In this document: positions 6,271 to 15,611 of the stretch, piece by piece
How the letters are laid out: each line of letters opens with the position of its first letter
Position numbering within the stretch: the stretch's first letter is position 1
Assembly (NCBI GenBank): GCA_017432365.1
Contig: JAFRJG010000010.1
Location: forward strand, 1-47,146
Reading direction: 5' to 3'
DNA: 47,146 nucleotides
Source of the DNA: Candidatus Saccharimonadota bacterium
Lineage (GTDB): Bacteria > Patescibacteriota > Saccharimonadia > Saccharimonadales > Saccharimonadaceae
The notes under the pieces: generated by a model
What the model was told of the DNA's origin: nothing
The model's input: only the letters and a program-made list of their open reading frames with translations
Databases searched by the model: none
Translations under genes and position numbers: made by a program

Positions 6271-9200
6271 GTGAGTTTTACCGTGTTAGAACGACTAAAA
6301 ACGTCCTTCCGGACTATACTCCTCCTCTTGGGCTTGCTTTTTGCTAGTTCCGCCCTCTCCCTCTCTGTTTCGACCGCCGTTTTCGCCGAACCCGACTCTA
6401 GTCAGTCCCAAGATCAATCTCAAGATCAGTCTCAACAACAGTCCCAAGACCAACAACAATCTCAGGACCAAACCCAATCCACCGACACTACAACCGACAA
6501 CTCAACCGACACTTGTCTTACCGAAGCCGGCTCTCTCGGCTGGGTCGTCTGTCCCTCAACCGGCTTCCTCGCTAAAATTACCGACGGACTCTACGACATC
6601 ATCGAAGAATACCTCGTCGTTAAACCTCTCGGACTCGACTCGAAAAACCCTTTTTATCAAGTTTGGTCTATCTTCCGCGACATCACCAACATCGTCTTCG
6701 TCATCTTCATCTTCGTCGTCCTCTATTCTCAACTCACCGGTATCGGTATTAGCAACTATGGAATTAAAAAGGCGCTCCCGAAAATCATCGTCGCCGCCAT
6801 CATGATTAACCTCTCTTACATTCTCTGCGCCCTCCTCGTTGACCTCTCCAACATCATCGGCGCTTCTCTCCGCGGTATCTTTACTAGTATCGAAACCTCG
6901 ATTACTCCAACCGGCATCCTCGCTTCCGCCTCCTCGAGTTCAGAAATCAACTACTCCTCTCTCGTCGCCGCCATCACCGGCGGTACCCTCATCGCTGGCG
7001 TCACCATCAGCGCCACTGGCGGTCTCGGCGCTCTCTTCCTTGCCCTCGTCCCTATGCTCCTCGGCGCCATCATTGCCATCGTCATCGCTTATATCACCGT
7101 CGCCGCCCGCCAAGCCTTCGTTTATCTCCTCATCATGATTAGCCCCCTCGCCTTCGTCTGCATGTTCCTCCCGAATACAGAAAAATGGTTCGAAACCTGG
7201 AAAAAATCTCTAACAACCATGCTCTTCTTTTACCCCCTCTTCAGCGTCCTCTTCGGCGCCTGCTCTCTTATCGGCTGGGTCATCATCGCCGCCGCTGAAT
7301 CTTCGATGCTCCTTGTCCTCGGTATGGCGGTCAAGGTCATTCCTCTCTTCATGTCCTGGAAACTCCTTAAAATGTCTGGCACTCTCCCCGGTCAAATCTC
7401 CTCCTCCCTCTCGAACTTCGCCAAAATCCCCCTCGGCGCCACCTCTCGTTACTTCGCTTCGCGCGCCGCCTTAAGTCGCGCTCGTTACCTTGGCGGCTCT
7501 CCGAAACCTTACCAAAACTCTCGTTACCTCGCCCAATATCTTGAAGACCGTCGCAACCGTCGCGAAATTGACACACGAAAATATATCGAAGCTGCCAAGC
7601 TCCGTGGTCTCGCCTCTGCCTCCGATTATCATGACGTTTATGGTCGCCTCACTCGTCGCGGGGAAGACCTCTACGCATTAAGTTCCCAGAACGCCCGCTC
7701 CCAGACCCAGGTTGCCGCCGGCGAAAACGAATTTGAGCGTGGTCTCGACGTAAAGCACGCTCGCAGCCATCTCCAAGCTCGCCGTATCAACTCCCTTAAC
7801 ACCGACGCCGTCCGCTCCTGGGACGCCCTTAAATGGGAAAGTGCTAACTCCACCAAAATCAAACATGACAACGCCCAAGGCTACCTCTCCCGCACGAACC
7901 AAGCTCTTAACTCCCACATTAAAAGCTCTGTCCGTGGCGAAGCTCTCTCTGCTGCCGACCGCGCAAGTCTCGGCAATTACCGTCGCATGCTCGATACCAT
8001 GAACGGCGACCATGAAGCCGTCCATTACATCGAAGCTGGCGCCGCAACCGAAGCTCTCGTCCAACAAAAAATCGTCTCCAAACAATTCACCGACTACTTC
8101 TCGACCCTCCCCCCGACTCAACACGTCCACGACCGTCTCAAAGACCTCACCAACTACCGTCATTCTAACGACTATATCGAACCGATTATCTCCGGTATGC
8201 GTGTTTTGAACCAGCGCGGCGACACAGACCTTGTTTACGACATCGTCAAGCGCACAGTCGAAGGTGGTCAGCTCAACCTCGGTACTCACGCTTCCCAATC
8301 TCTCGCCAACTTCTGCATGTTCGAAACTAAGGACTCCGACTTCACGCTTCGTCGCTTCGGTAAATACATCAACCTCGAAACCGCCCGCGTCTTCAACGAT
8401 GGTGTCCCCGACGCCGACCGCCGCCGCAATCCAGTCTTCGACTTTAAGGAATATGTTACCGGTAAATACGTCAACTACGACGAACACGGTAATACCATTA
8501 CTGGAACCTCAAAACTCTCCCTCGCCCCTCTTCTCAAGGGTACTTCAATCGACGGCATCGAACGCACCTCTTTCGCCGTCCTTGACCAAGCTCTCTATGA
8601 CGCCTACGGTACCGACGTTGACGCTAAGCGCGCCACTCGCCGCACTATCTTTAACAACATGCTCTCCGCTCTCATTGGTGGCGGTCTCAAGTTCCCGTCT
8701 GGCTCCGAACAAATCGAAAACGAAGCCACCTGGATTACCGGTCTTAAAAAAGGGAAGAACGGTACCTGGAAAAAGACTTGGCTTGACCCCGATAGTCCGC
8801 TTGCCGGTCTCAACGAATCTGACTTCTTAAAGAACGCTCGTGACTTCCTCGCCGCCCAGACCCCGTCCCAAATCTTCGCTCTTCGCACCGACCTCTTCCT
8901 CCCAATTATCGAACTCCTCGCCGACGCCCACGCCGACTCCTTAACCGGCAATAAAAAGACCGCCTACGATGCTCTCGTCGCCGACGCCGCCGCGAACCCT
9001 AACGATAAAGATAAACAACAAGCCCTTAAAGACGCTCGCGAACAAGGCGCCAAACAAGAGTTCCGCAAACTCCTCCACGAAAAAGGTAAACTCGGTCAAA
9101 TCCTCCTCACCCGCTCTGCCGGTGGCGCCAACAGCGCTAAAGATAAACTCCGCGACTTCCTCGGTCTCGACGACGATGCCTTCGTCAACGAATACCTCGA

Positions 9201-9525
9201 AAAATACCGTCCAGAAAACGACGGCAAACGTAAAAAACGTGGTAAAAAGGGCGGCGCTGACCCGAACGACGCCCACGTTGACACTGGTATTTATGACGAA
9301 TCCGACCGCCAATACTTCCAAGACCTCATCACTGACCTCTACATGAGTAGCCCCGATAGTCCGACGTTCGCCGACGACGCCCTCGACATCATCCGCCACA
9401 ACATCGGTAAATCCTCTTACCTCGCCTCCGCTTTCACCACTCTCCTGAAATCCCACCCAACCGCCTCCAACGCCGACCTCCTCTCCGAACTCTACTCCCT
9501 CCTCTCCGACCCCTCGAACTATTAG
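6271..9525 (+). CDS. VirB6-like polytopic T4SS membrane protein with large soluble C-terminal part
   Basis: 1084 aa, GTG start chosen from promoter spacing. A signal-type segment (about 12-39) is followed by a Ser/Gln/Asp tract (43-70) and then six or so membrane helices (about 135-380), including VRDITN-like and AYITVAARQAFVYLL segments typical of VirB6/TrbL proteins, which form the inner-membrane channel. Residues about 390-1084 are hydrophilic and charged with no family I recognise, and include a Lys-rich stretch KRKKRGKKGG (about 990). The soluble part, about 700 residues, is far larger than in classical VirB6 and may be a secreted or cytoplasmic docking domain. It heads the plus-strand secretion genes. 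Confidence 0.78.
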   Translation: MSFTVLERLKTSFRTILLLLGLLFASSALSLSVSTAVFAEPDSSQSQDQSQDQSQQQSQDQQQSQDQTQSTDTTTDNSTDTCLTEAGSLGWVVCPSTGFLAKITDGLYDIIEEYLVVKPLGLDSKNPFYQVWSIFRDITNIVFVIFIFVVLYSQLTGIGISNYGIKKALPKIIVAAIMINLSYILCALLVDLSNIIGASLRGIFTSIETSITPTGILASASSSSEINYSSLVAAITGGTLIAGVTISATGGLGALFLALVPMLLGAIIAIVIAYITVAARQAFVYLLIMISPLAFVCMFLPNTEKWFETWKKSLTTMLFFYPLFSVLFGACSLIGWVIIAAAESSMLLVLGMAVKVIPLFMSWKLLKMSGTLPGQISSSLSNFAKIPLGATSRYFASRAALSRARYLGGSPKPYQNSRYLAQYLEDRRNRREIDTRKYIEAAKLRGLASASDYHDVYGRLTRRGEDLYALSSQNARSQTQVAAGENEFERGLDVKHARSHLQARRINSLNTDAVRSWDALKWESANSTKIKHDNAQGYLSRTNQALNSHIKSSVRGEALSAADRASLGNYRRMLDTMNGDHEAVHYIEAGAATEALVQQKIVSKQFTDYFSTLPPTQHVHDRLKDLTNYRHSNDYIEPIISGMRVLNQRGDTDLVYDIVKRTVEGGQLNLGTHASQSLANFCMFETKDSDFTLRRFGKYINLETARVFNDGVPDADRRRNPVFDFKEYVTGKYVNYDEHGNTITGTSKLSLAPLLKGTSIDGIERTSFAVLDQALYDAYGTDVDAKRATRRTIFNNMLSALIGGGLKFPSGSEQIENEATWITGLKKGKNGTWKKTWLDPDSPLAGLNESDFLKNARDFLAAQTPSQIFALRTDLFLPIIELLADAHADSLTGNKKTAYDALVADAAANPNDKDKQQALKDAREQGAKQEFRKLLHEKGKLGQILLTRSAGGANSAKDKLRDFLGLDDDAFVNEYLEKYRPENDGKRKKRGKKGGADPNDAHVDTGIYDESDRQYFQDLITDLYMSSPDSPTFADDALDIIRHNIGKSSYLASAFTTLLKSHPTASNADLLSELYSLLSDPSNY
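6397..6480 (+). repeat. In-frame Ser-Gln-Asp low-complexity repeat
   Basis: Codons 43-70 of the VirB6-like gene encode repeated SQDQ and SQQQ units just after the signal segment. At DNA level this is an irregular CAA/CAG-TCC-CAA-GAC repeat that could change length by slippage. Confidence 0.75.
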
Positions 9526-9527
9526 AT

Positions 9528-9557
9528 TTGTCTTAACCTTTTTCAATATGCTATAAT
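9528..9557 (+). promoter_or_regulatory. Promoter of the PrgI-VirB4 operon
   Basis: TTGTCT (9528-9533), 18 nt, TATAAT (9552-9557) with extended TGC; 11 nt to the ATG, and no SD. Confidence 0.72.
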
Positions 9558-9568
9558 ATATAGTACGT

Positions 9569-10417
9569 ATGGCTCAATACAAAGTCCCCCAGGACGTCGA
9601 AGCCGACGATAAACTTCTCGGTCCTCTGAGCTTCCGCCAATTCATCTATCTCGGTATCGTCGCCGCGCTCGTCGCCGTTGGCTGGTTCCTGGCACAAATT
9701 TTCCTCGCTCTCGCGATTATTCCGGTGCCTTTCGCACTCTTCTTTCTGATTCTCGCCCTCCCTCTCCGTAAAGACCAGCCCATGGAAACTTACCTCGCCG
9801 CCCTAATTAGCTTCTACACAAAGCCCAACAAACGCTTCTGGAACCCCGGTCAGCGCGAATCAACCATCACCATCATCGCCCCGAAAGTCGTCGAAAAAAC
9901 CCAAACTAAAAACCTCAGCGGGGAAGAAGCTAACCGTCGCCTCTCCTTCCTCGCCGGACTCGTCGACTCCGAAGGTCAGTCTCTCCGCACTTCCGCCGAA
10001 CCCGGCGACTTCCCGCCCGTCTCTGAATCCCCCGTCCGCTCCGACATCATGGCAGAAGCCGTCGCCACGACCGACCTCTTCGACTCTTACTCCCCTTCCG
10101 TCAACGCCGTCGAAACCGAGGCTGAACGAACTCACGCCGCCGCCGTCGCCCAAATGCGCGCCGCGCTCGACGCTCGCGACCCAGAAAAAGCTGCCAAGTC
10201 TCCTCGCCCCGCCCCAACTCCCGTCTTTAACCCCGCCACTTTGAACACCCCCTCGATTCCGATGACCGCTCCCGAGCCGAAGCCCGCCGTGACTAACCCC
10301 CGCCTAGAAAACCTCTCGAAAAACTCCCCCTTCACCGTCGCCACCGTCGCCAAAGAAGCGTCCCGAAAGTCCAAGTCCGAATCTAACCCTAACGAAGTCT
10401 ATATAAAACTACATTAA
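9569..10417 (+). CDS. PrgI family T4SS protein
   Basis: 282 aa. Residues 1-95 match the PrgI family: YKVPQDVEADDKLLGPLSFRQF, then two adjacent membrane helices (about 28-70) and a conserved MEtYLAALISFY segment. PrgI proteins are small VirB3-like inner-membrane parts of Gram-positive and CPR T4SS that associate with VirB4. The rest (about 110-282) is Pro/Ala-rich and charged, probably disordered, and longer than usual. It starts the operon PrgI - TraC-like - VirB4; the next gene follows 8 nt after its stop. Confidence 0.85.
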   Translation: MAQYKVPQDVEADDKLLGPLSFRQFIYLGIVAALVAVGWFLAQIFLALAIIPVPFALFFLILALPLRKDQPMETYLAALISFYTKPNKRFWNPGQRESTITIIAPKVVEKTQTKNLSGEEANRRLSFLAGLVDSEGQSLRTSAEPGDFPPVSESPVRSDIMAEAVATTDLFDSYSPSVNAVETEAERTHAAAVAQMRAALDARDPEKAAKSPRPAPTPVFNPATLNTPSIPMTAPEPKPAVTNPRLENLSKNSPFTVATVAKEASRKSKSESNPNEVYIKLH

Positions 10418-10425
10418 GGAGCCGC

Positions 10426-11256
10426 ATGAATCCTCAACAATACGGAAACCAACCCCAAGCCCAAGCTCAACCTTACCCGGCTCAGCCCGGCGCCCCCGCC
10501 AACGCCCCAATCACCTCTAACCCCGCTCAAGCTCCCGCCCCCGGCGCCCTCGCTCAAGCGACCCCCGACTCCCCCCTCTCAACTCAAACCACTCTCCTGA
10601 TTTCCGAACTTCGCGACGGCATGGTCATCATGAAAGACGGCTCTTTCCGCGCCGTCATCGCCTGCCAGTCCATCAACTTCGACCTCATGTCCTCAACCGA
10701 ACGCGAAGGTGTCGAATACTCTTATCAAAACTTCTTAAACTCCTTAAACTTCACAACCCAAATCCTCATTCGTTCTCAACGCGTCGACATCTCTCCCTAC
10801 ATCTCCCGGCTCACCGAAGTTCGTCGTAATAACGACAACATGCTCCTCGGAATCCTCATGGACGACTACATTAACTTCATCTCCGTCCTCTCCGAAGAAG
10901 CCAACATTATGGACAAGTCTTTCTATATCATCGTCCCATATTACCCCGACTCCGAACAAGAAAAAATGCTAACCCAAACTAAAAACCTCTTCGCCTCTTT
11001 CCAAAAAACCAAGCCCCAACAAATCACCCGTATCAACCGCGACGTTTACGAAAAAGCCGTCTCAGAAATCCAAAACCGCGTTGAAGTCGTCACTTCTGGT
11101 CTCTTCAGTATCGGTATTCATTCCGTCCGCCTCAACACAAAACAGCTCGCCGAACTTTATTACGACTATAACAACCCCGACACCGCCGTCCATGAACCCC
11201 TTGTTGACTTCACTAAAGTCGCAACCACTTACGTTAAGAAAGGAGGAGACCGCTAA
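10426..11256 (+). CDS. TraC-like N-terminal half of VirB4 (split VirB4)
   Basis: 276 aa. Residues 1-60 are Pro/Gln/Ala-rich. The remainder (LLISELRDGMVIMKDGSF..., then FLNSLNFTTQILIRSQ and FYIIVPYYPD) resembles the N-terminal TraC/CagE domain of VirB4 ATPases, which contacts the membrane parts. There is no Walker motif, so it is not itself an ATPase. Its stop overlaps the start of the ATPase gene (TAATG), and an AAGGAGCC-like SD precedes its own ATG. This two-gene arrangement of VirB4 is common in CPR genomes. Confidence 0.82.
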   Translation: MNPQQYGNQPQAQAQPYPAQPGAPANAPITSNPAQAPAPGALAQATPDSPLSTQTTLLISELRDGMVIMKDGSFRAVIACQSINFDLMSSTEREGVEYSYQNFLNSLNFTTQILIRSQRVDISPYISRLTEVRRNNDNMLLGILMDDYINFISVLSEEANIMDKSFYIIVPYYPDSEQEKMLTQTKNLFASFQKTKPQQITRINRDVYEKAVSEIQNRVEVVTSGLFSIGIHSVRLNTKQLAELYYDYNNPDTAVHEPLVDFTKVATTYVKKGGDR

Positions 11257-13046
11257 TGTCTCGCAAGAAAAAAACCGCCCCTTCCGCCGCAGAAATCGCC
11301 GCCCAGAGCCAAATCAACGAAGACTTAATGATTCAGCGCGCTTTCGAGCAGGGAATTACAACTCTTCGCGACTTGATTTCCCCCTCCTCGATAGAAATTC
11401 ACGCCGACTATTTCCGCCTCGGCACTAAATACGGACGCACTATATATATATACGGTTACCCCCGCGCCATCTACACCGGCTGGCTCTCCCCAATTATCAA
11501 TATCGACGAAGTCCTCGACATTTCCATGTATATTTACCCCGTCGACTCTCAAGTCATCATGCGTAACCTCCGTCGAAAAGTCACCCAGCTTGAAGCTTCC
11601 ATGAACGTCAACGCCGAACGCGGTAAAGTCCGTGACCCAGAACTTGAAGCCGCAATTACCGATGCCGAAGAACTCCGCGACCAACTCCAAGTCGGCGCCG
11701 AACGCTTCTTCCGCTTCGGACTTTATATCACTCTCTGGGCGGACTCCCTCGACGAACTTAAATTCGTCCAACAAAAAATCGAAACCATCTTCGGTCAACA
11801 AATGGTCTTCTCTAAAGTCGCCACTTCTCAACAAGAACAAGGCATGCAGTCCTCCCTTCCCCAATGTACCGACCAGCTCCAAATCCGCCGTAATATGAAC
11901 ACCGGCGCCATCTCGACCTCTTTCCCCTTCACTTCCGCCGACTTAACTCAAGACAACGGTATTCTCTACGGCGTCAACATGCACAACAACGGTCTCGTTA
12001 TCTTCGACCGCTTCTCCCTGGAAAACGCCAATATGGTCGTCTTCGCTAAATCCGGTGCCGGTAAATCCTTCACTGTCAAGCTCGAAGCTCTCCGCTCCAT
12101 GATGGTTGGCGCCGAAGTTATCATTATTGACCCAGAAAACGAATATCAAAAACTCTGCGACGCCGTCGGTGGCGCTTATATCCGCCTCTCTCTGAACTCC
12201 GACGTCCGGATTAACCCCTTCGACCTCCCGAAAGTCGTCGACAGCGAAGACGCCAACGACGCTCTCCGCGCTAACCTCGTCACCCTCCATGGTCTCTTCC
12301 GTCTCATGCTTGGCGGCTTGAACCCGACCGAAGAGGCTGACCTCGACCAAGCCTTAATTGACACTTACGACCGCGCCGGTATCACCTCCGACCCCCTGAC
12401 CCACCAATCCACCCCTCCGACCATCATCAATCTCTACGACACTCTCCTTCACATGGACGGTACCGGTCCTGCTCTCGCTAATCGCCTCCGGAAATACACG
12501 ACCGGAACCTTCGCCGGCATCTTCTCCCAACAGTCCAACATCGACATTAACAACCCCATGGTTGTCTTCAACATTCGCGACCTCGAAGACGAACTCCGTC
12601 CCGTCGCTATGTATATCGTCCTCTCTCATATCTGGAACGTCGTCCGCGCCGACCAACGCCGCCGTCTCCTCATCGTCGATGAGGCTTGGCAACTCATGCA
12701 ACACGACGACTCCGCTAACTTCCTCTTCTCCCTCGCTAAACGCGCCCGGAAATACTATCTCGGTCTCACGACAATTACTCAGGACGTCGAAGATTTCATG
12801 GGTAGTAAAATGGGTCGCGCCATCGTCGCGAACTCCTCAATGCAACTCCTTCTTAAACAATCCGCCTCTGCCGTCGACGTCCTCTCCGACGTGTTTAAGT
12901 TAACTGACGAAGAAAAGAAACGCCTCGCCAACTTCCCCGTCGGTCAAGGTCTCTTCTTCGCCGGACCTAACCACGTCCACATCCAAGTCATCGCCAGCGA
13001 AACCGAAGAATCCCTCATCACCACAAACCCGAGCAATAAACGCTAG
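11256..13046 (+). CDS. virB4: VirB4-like T4SS ATPase
   Basis: 596 aa. An N-terminal domain (about 1-230) includes a coiled segment. The RecA-like motor follows, with Walker A GAGKS (267-271), IIIDPENEYQ after it, Walker B LLIVDEAW (471-478; DE at 475-476) and TITQDVEDF (about 506-514). VirB4 is the hexameric inner-membrane motor that drives pilus assembly and substrate transfer. It is translated with the TraC-like gene (4-nt overlap, AAGGAGG SD). It is the only recognisable secretion ATPase in the window; no VirB11 or VirD4 is seen. Confidence 0.93.
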   Translation: MSRKKKTAPSAAEIAAQSQINEDLMIQRAFEQGITTLRDLISPSSIEIHADYFRLGTKYGRTIYIYGYPRAIYTGWLSPIINIDEVLDISMYIYPVDSQVIMRNLRRKVTQLEASMNVNAERGKVRDPELEAAITDAEELRDQLQVGAERFFRFGLYITLWADSLDELKFVQQKIETIFGQQMVFSKVATSQQEQGMQSSLPQCTDQLQIRRNMNTGAISTSFPFTSADLTQDNGILYGVNMHNNGLVIFDRFSLENANMVVFAKSGAGKSFTVKLEALRSMMVGAEVIIIDPENEYQKLCDAVGGAYIRLSLNSDVRINPFDLPKVVDSEDANDALRANLVTLHGLFRLMLGGLNPTEEADLDQALIDTYDRAGITSDPLTHQSTPPTIINLYDTLLHMDGTGPALANRLRKYTTGTFAGIFSQQSNIDINNPMVVFNIRDLEDELRPVAMYIVLSHIWNVVRADQRRRLLIVDEAWQLMQHDDSANFLFSLAKRARKYYLGLTTITQDVEDFMGSKMGRAIVANSSMQLLLKQSASAVDVLSDVFKLTDEEKKRLANFPVGQGLFFAGPNHVHIQVIASETEESLITTNPSNKR

Positions 13047-13062
13047 TTTCTGAGGCTACAAC

Positions 13063-13091
13063 TTTCACATCCGACAATCTTATGTTATAAT
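13063..13091 (+). promoter_or_regulatory. Promoter of the first cell-wall enzyme gene
   Basis: TTTCAC (13063-13068), 17 nt, TATAAT (13086-13091) with TGT; 9 nt to the ATG, and no SD. Confidence 0.7.
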
Positions 13092-13100
13092 ATATAAGTC

Positions 13101-15611
13101 ATGAAGGTTATCAAACGCCTGCTCTTTCTTCTCGTCGCTTGCGCGATTACTTTTGCCTGCCCAACCTCCGCCATGGCGCTAACCAAGCTCCAACAACTCC
13201 TCTTTTCCCAAAACAACATCATTGGCTATGACCCTGACCCGGAATGTCTAACCGACTCCGGAACCTGTTCCATCCCCTCTGGCTCCAGTATTACCTGGAT
13301 TGGCGACTCTTACTCCGTCGAGTCCCTCGATAAGCTCAAGGAAAAGTTCTCCGGCGTTGACCTCGGTCCAGAAAACTCCAACAACAGCTTCTCCCCTTAT
13401 AAATATATCCAATACAGTAAACACTCCGCCTCCCCCTCTTATACCTCTCTAACCGACGCTCTCGGCGGTCCTTCCGGCACTACTCTCCTCGACGAACTTA
13501 TCTCAACCAACTCACTCCGCGATTATCTCGTCTTCGCTCTCGGTACTAACGACCAGCTCGGCTCCGCCGGTACTACCTCCCTCCTTGAGGGAATCGCCAA
13601 TAAAGTTGGCGATAAAAAAGTTGTTCTCGTTACCGCCTATACCGCCGATCATCTCGATTATTCCGCCGACAACGCCGCCAAAAAATCTTTCGCCGATTCC
13701 CATGATAACTTTTACCTCGCCGACTGGGCTGCTGTCGCCAAAGATGAATACTATAAAACCGACAAGTCCCATCCTTCCGACAACGGCGGCTATGACGCTT
13801 GGCTCAGCACTATCTACTCCGCCTTCCCCAGTAACTGCGGTACCACCGCCGACGGCGTAACGACAACGACTTATAACGGCGCCACTCTCGCCTTTCCTAT
13901 CGCCGGCGCAACCAAGGCTATGACTAGTACCGTCTCCACCATCCCCTGCAACCATACTATCGGTTGTCATTACGGCGCTGGCGTCCCCGCCGGTCTCGCC
14001 GCCGCCGCCTTCGACGTCTGTATGACCGGCGAAGGCGCTTCCGACTGTAACGACCAAGCCGTCGTCGCCATGTTAAGCGGCACCATCACTCGCGACATCC
14101 AAACTACCCGTAATGGCGCTGCCTGTAATCACGTCCGTATTAAATCCGACCTCGACGGAACCGTCATCGCCTATATGCACCTCCGCTCTGAAGACCTCGG
14201 TCTTCATGCTGGCGACCATGTTGAAGCTGGTCAGCTTATCGGTCATATCCAAGCCGGCGTCCACCCTTGTAATGACAGTTCAACCGCCCATGTCCATATC
14301 GACAAAAGCGCCGACCCTTCCGCCGATGGCGGACCCAACATCAATGAACGCGACCCCGCTATCACGAAGCTTATGAACGCCGCCTACGAAGCTCTCCCCG
14401 CTAACGCTTCCGGTCTCAACTCCGGCGCCGTCACCACCACTACCGCCAATACCTCCACGCATACCTCCTCCAGTAACAACGGCGTCTCCCTTAACCTTCC
14501 CCAAGAAACCATCGCTCGCCTCGACCAAGAGGGAATCAAAGAAAAAGCCGAACAAAACATGGACATTTACAAACACGGTGAAGAAGTTTCCGGTCTTCCT
14601 TGGCAAGCTTTCGCCGCCATCCATTACCGTGAAGCCGGTATGCGCACCGGCTCCTCCCTGAGTAACGGGGAAGGACTCTACGACCATGTCAATGTCGATG
14701 GTATCCATATCTCCGGAGATAAATATAAAGACGTTGAAGATACTGCTACTCATCTCAAAGAAATGGCAAAGGCTGTTTATGGCGTCGAACTTTCCGCCTC
14801 CTCGTCTCTTGAAGATTGGGGCAACGCCTTCCTCGCGTACAATCGCGGCGTCATGTATAAGGAAAACGGTAAAACTTGGGAAGAATCTCCTTATGTTGCC
14901 GCCGGCATGGACTCTTCTCACCCAATAAACATGAAGTTCCTCTATGCCGACTCCTGCTCCCCCTCCGCCGGTTGCCAAAACTCCGTCGCCGGTCTCACCA
15001 ACCAAAACGTCGGCGCCCTCGCTGTCATGTCTTATCTCGGCGGCTCCCTCTCCTCCTCCGGTATCTCTCGCTGTACCTCGTCTTCCTCCGGTAGTACCGG
15101 CTCTTCGCGTAACCTCTCCGACGCCGAAGCGAAAAAACTCGCCGAATATTATAAAACCGACGCCGCCACCGCCGGCTATAACCTCCCCTCTGACATGGGA
15201 AAATGGAACTGCGTCAGTTTCTCCGCCTGGTTCGTCCAGGTCTTCACTTCTATCGGTAAATACGACCCCGCTACTGGCTGGGGCAACGGAAAAGATACCG
15301 CTTATTATCTCAGTCAAAATAAAAACCTCCCAACCGGCTCCGAGCCTAAGCCATTCGCCGTCTTCTCCGTCACAAGTGGCGTCACCGACTGCGGCGGTTA
15401 TAAATGCGGTCACACCGGCATTGTCGTTGCCGTCAACGGCGACGATATTACAACCGTCGAAGCCGCCTACCCTCAAGTCGGCTATACCGAAGTCGTCCAC
15501 CGCGATAAATCTTACTTCGTCAACGCTCAACACGGCGACGCCTTTACTTATCTCGACTCCGTCCTCGACATGTCTAAGCTAGAAAACCTTATTCAAAAGG
15601 GAACTCTCTAA
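13101..15611 (+). CDS. Secreted multidomain peptidoglycan enzyme: SGNH - M23-like - lysozyme-like - CHAP
   Basis: 836 aa with a signal peptide (about 1-26). Domain 1 (30-245) is an SGNH/GDSL-type hydrolase with IGDSYS (Ser70), GTND (148-151) and D221-x-x-H224. Domain 2 (265-410) looks like an M23/LytM metallopeptidase with His290, Asp305, YMH (His360) and HVH (397-399); the spacing between His290 and Asp305 is longer than the usual HxxxD. Domain 3 (465-650) is lysozyme- or transglycosylase-like, with WQAFAAIHYREAG (Glu511). Domain 4 (675-836) is CHAP-type with Cys704 and His771 (amidase/endopeptidase). Together these could act on sugar O-acetyl groups, cross-links and glycan strands. Ser/Thr linkers separate domains. 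It follows VirB4 directly and is translationally coupled to the next gene. Confidence 0.85.
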   Translation: MKVIKRLLFLLVACAITFACPTSAMALTKLQQLLFSQNNIIGYDPDPECLTDSGTCSIPSGSSITWIGDSYSVESLDKLKEKFSGVDLGPENSNNSFSPYKYIQYSKHSASPSYTSLTDALGGPSGTTLLDELISTNSLRDYLVFALGTNDQLGSAGTTSLLEGIANKVGDKKVVLVTAYTADHLDYSADNAAKKSFADSHDNFYLADWAAVAKDEYYKTDKSHPSDNGGYDAWLSTIYSAFPSNCGTTADGVTTTTYNGATLAFPIAGATKAMTSTVSTIPCNHTIGCHYGAGVPAGLAAAAFDVCMTGEGASDCNDQAVVAMLSGTITRDIQTTRNGAACNHVRIKSDLDGTVIAYMHLRSEDLGLHAGDHVEAGQLIGHIQAGVHPCNDSSTAHVHIDKSADPSADGGPNINERDPAITKLMNAAYEALPANASGLNSGAVTTTTANTSTHTSSSNNGVSLNLPQETIARLDQEGIKEKAEQNMDIYKHGEEVSGLPWQAFAAIHYREAGMRTGSSLSNGEGLYDHVNVDGIHISGDKYKDVEDTATHLKEMAKAVYGVELSASSSLEDWGNAFLAYNRGVMYKENGKTWEESPYVAAGMDSSHPINMKFLYADSCSPSAGCQNSVAGLTNQNVGALAVMSYLGGSLSSSGISRCTSSSSGSTGSSRNLSDAEAKKLAEYYKTDAATAGYNLPSDMGKWNCVSFSAWFVQVFTSIGKYDPATGWGNGKDTAYYLSQNKNLPTGSEPKPFAVFSVTSGVTDCGGYKCGHTGIVVAVNGDDITTVEAAYPQVGYTEVVHRDKSYFVNAQHGDAFTYLDSVLDMSKLENLIQKGTL

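Noticed and set aside
7678-8487. Minus-strand open frame (269 codons) inside the VirB6-like gene, and similar ones at 8941-9546 and 45327-46280
   Set aside because: They are shadows of well-supported plus-strand genes, with composition following the complementary codon pattern and no start signals.
14280-15533. Long minus-strand open frame (417 codons) opposite the 13101 wall enzyme
   Set aside because: It is antisense to a gene with clear domains and a signal peptide. Long mirror frames are expected here because the C-rich bias removes stop codons on the other strand. It has no promoter, SD or recognisable motif.
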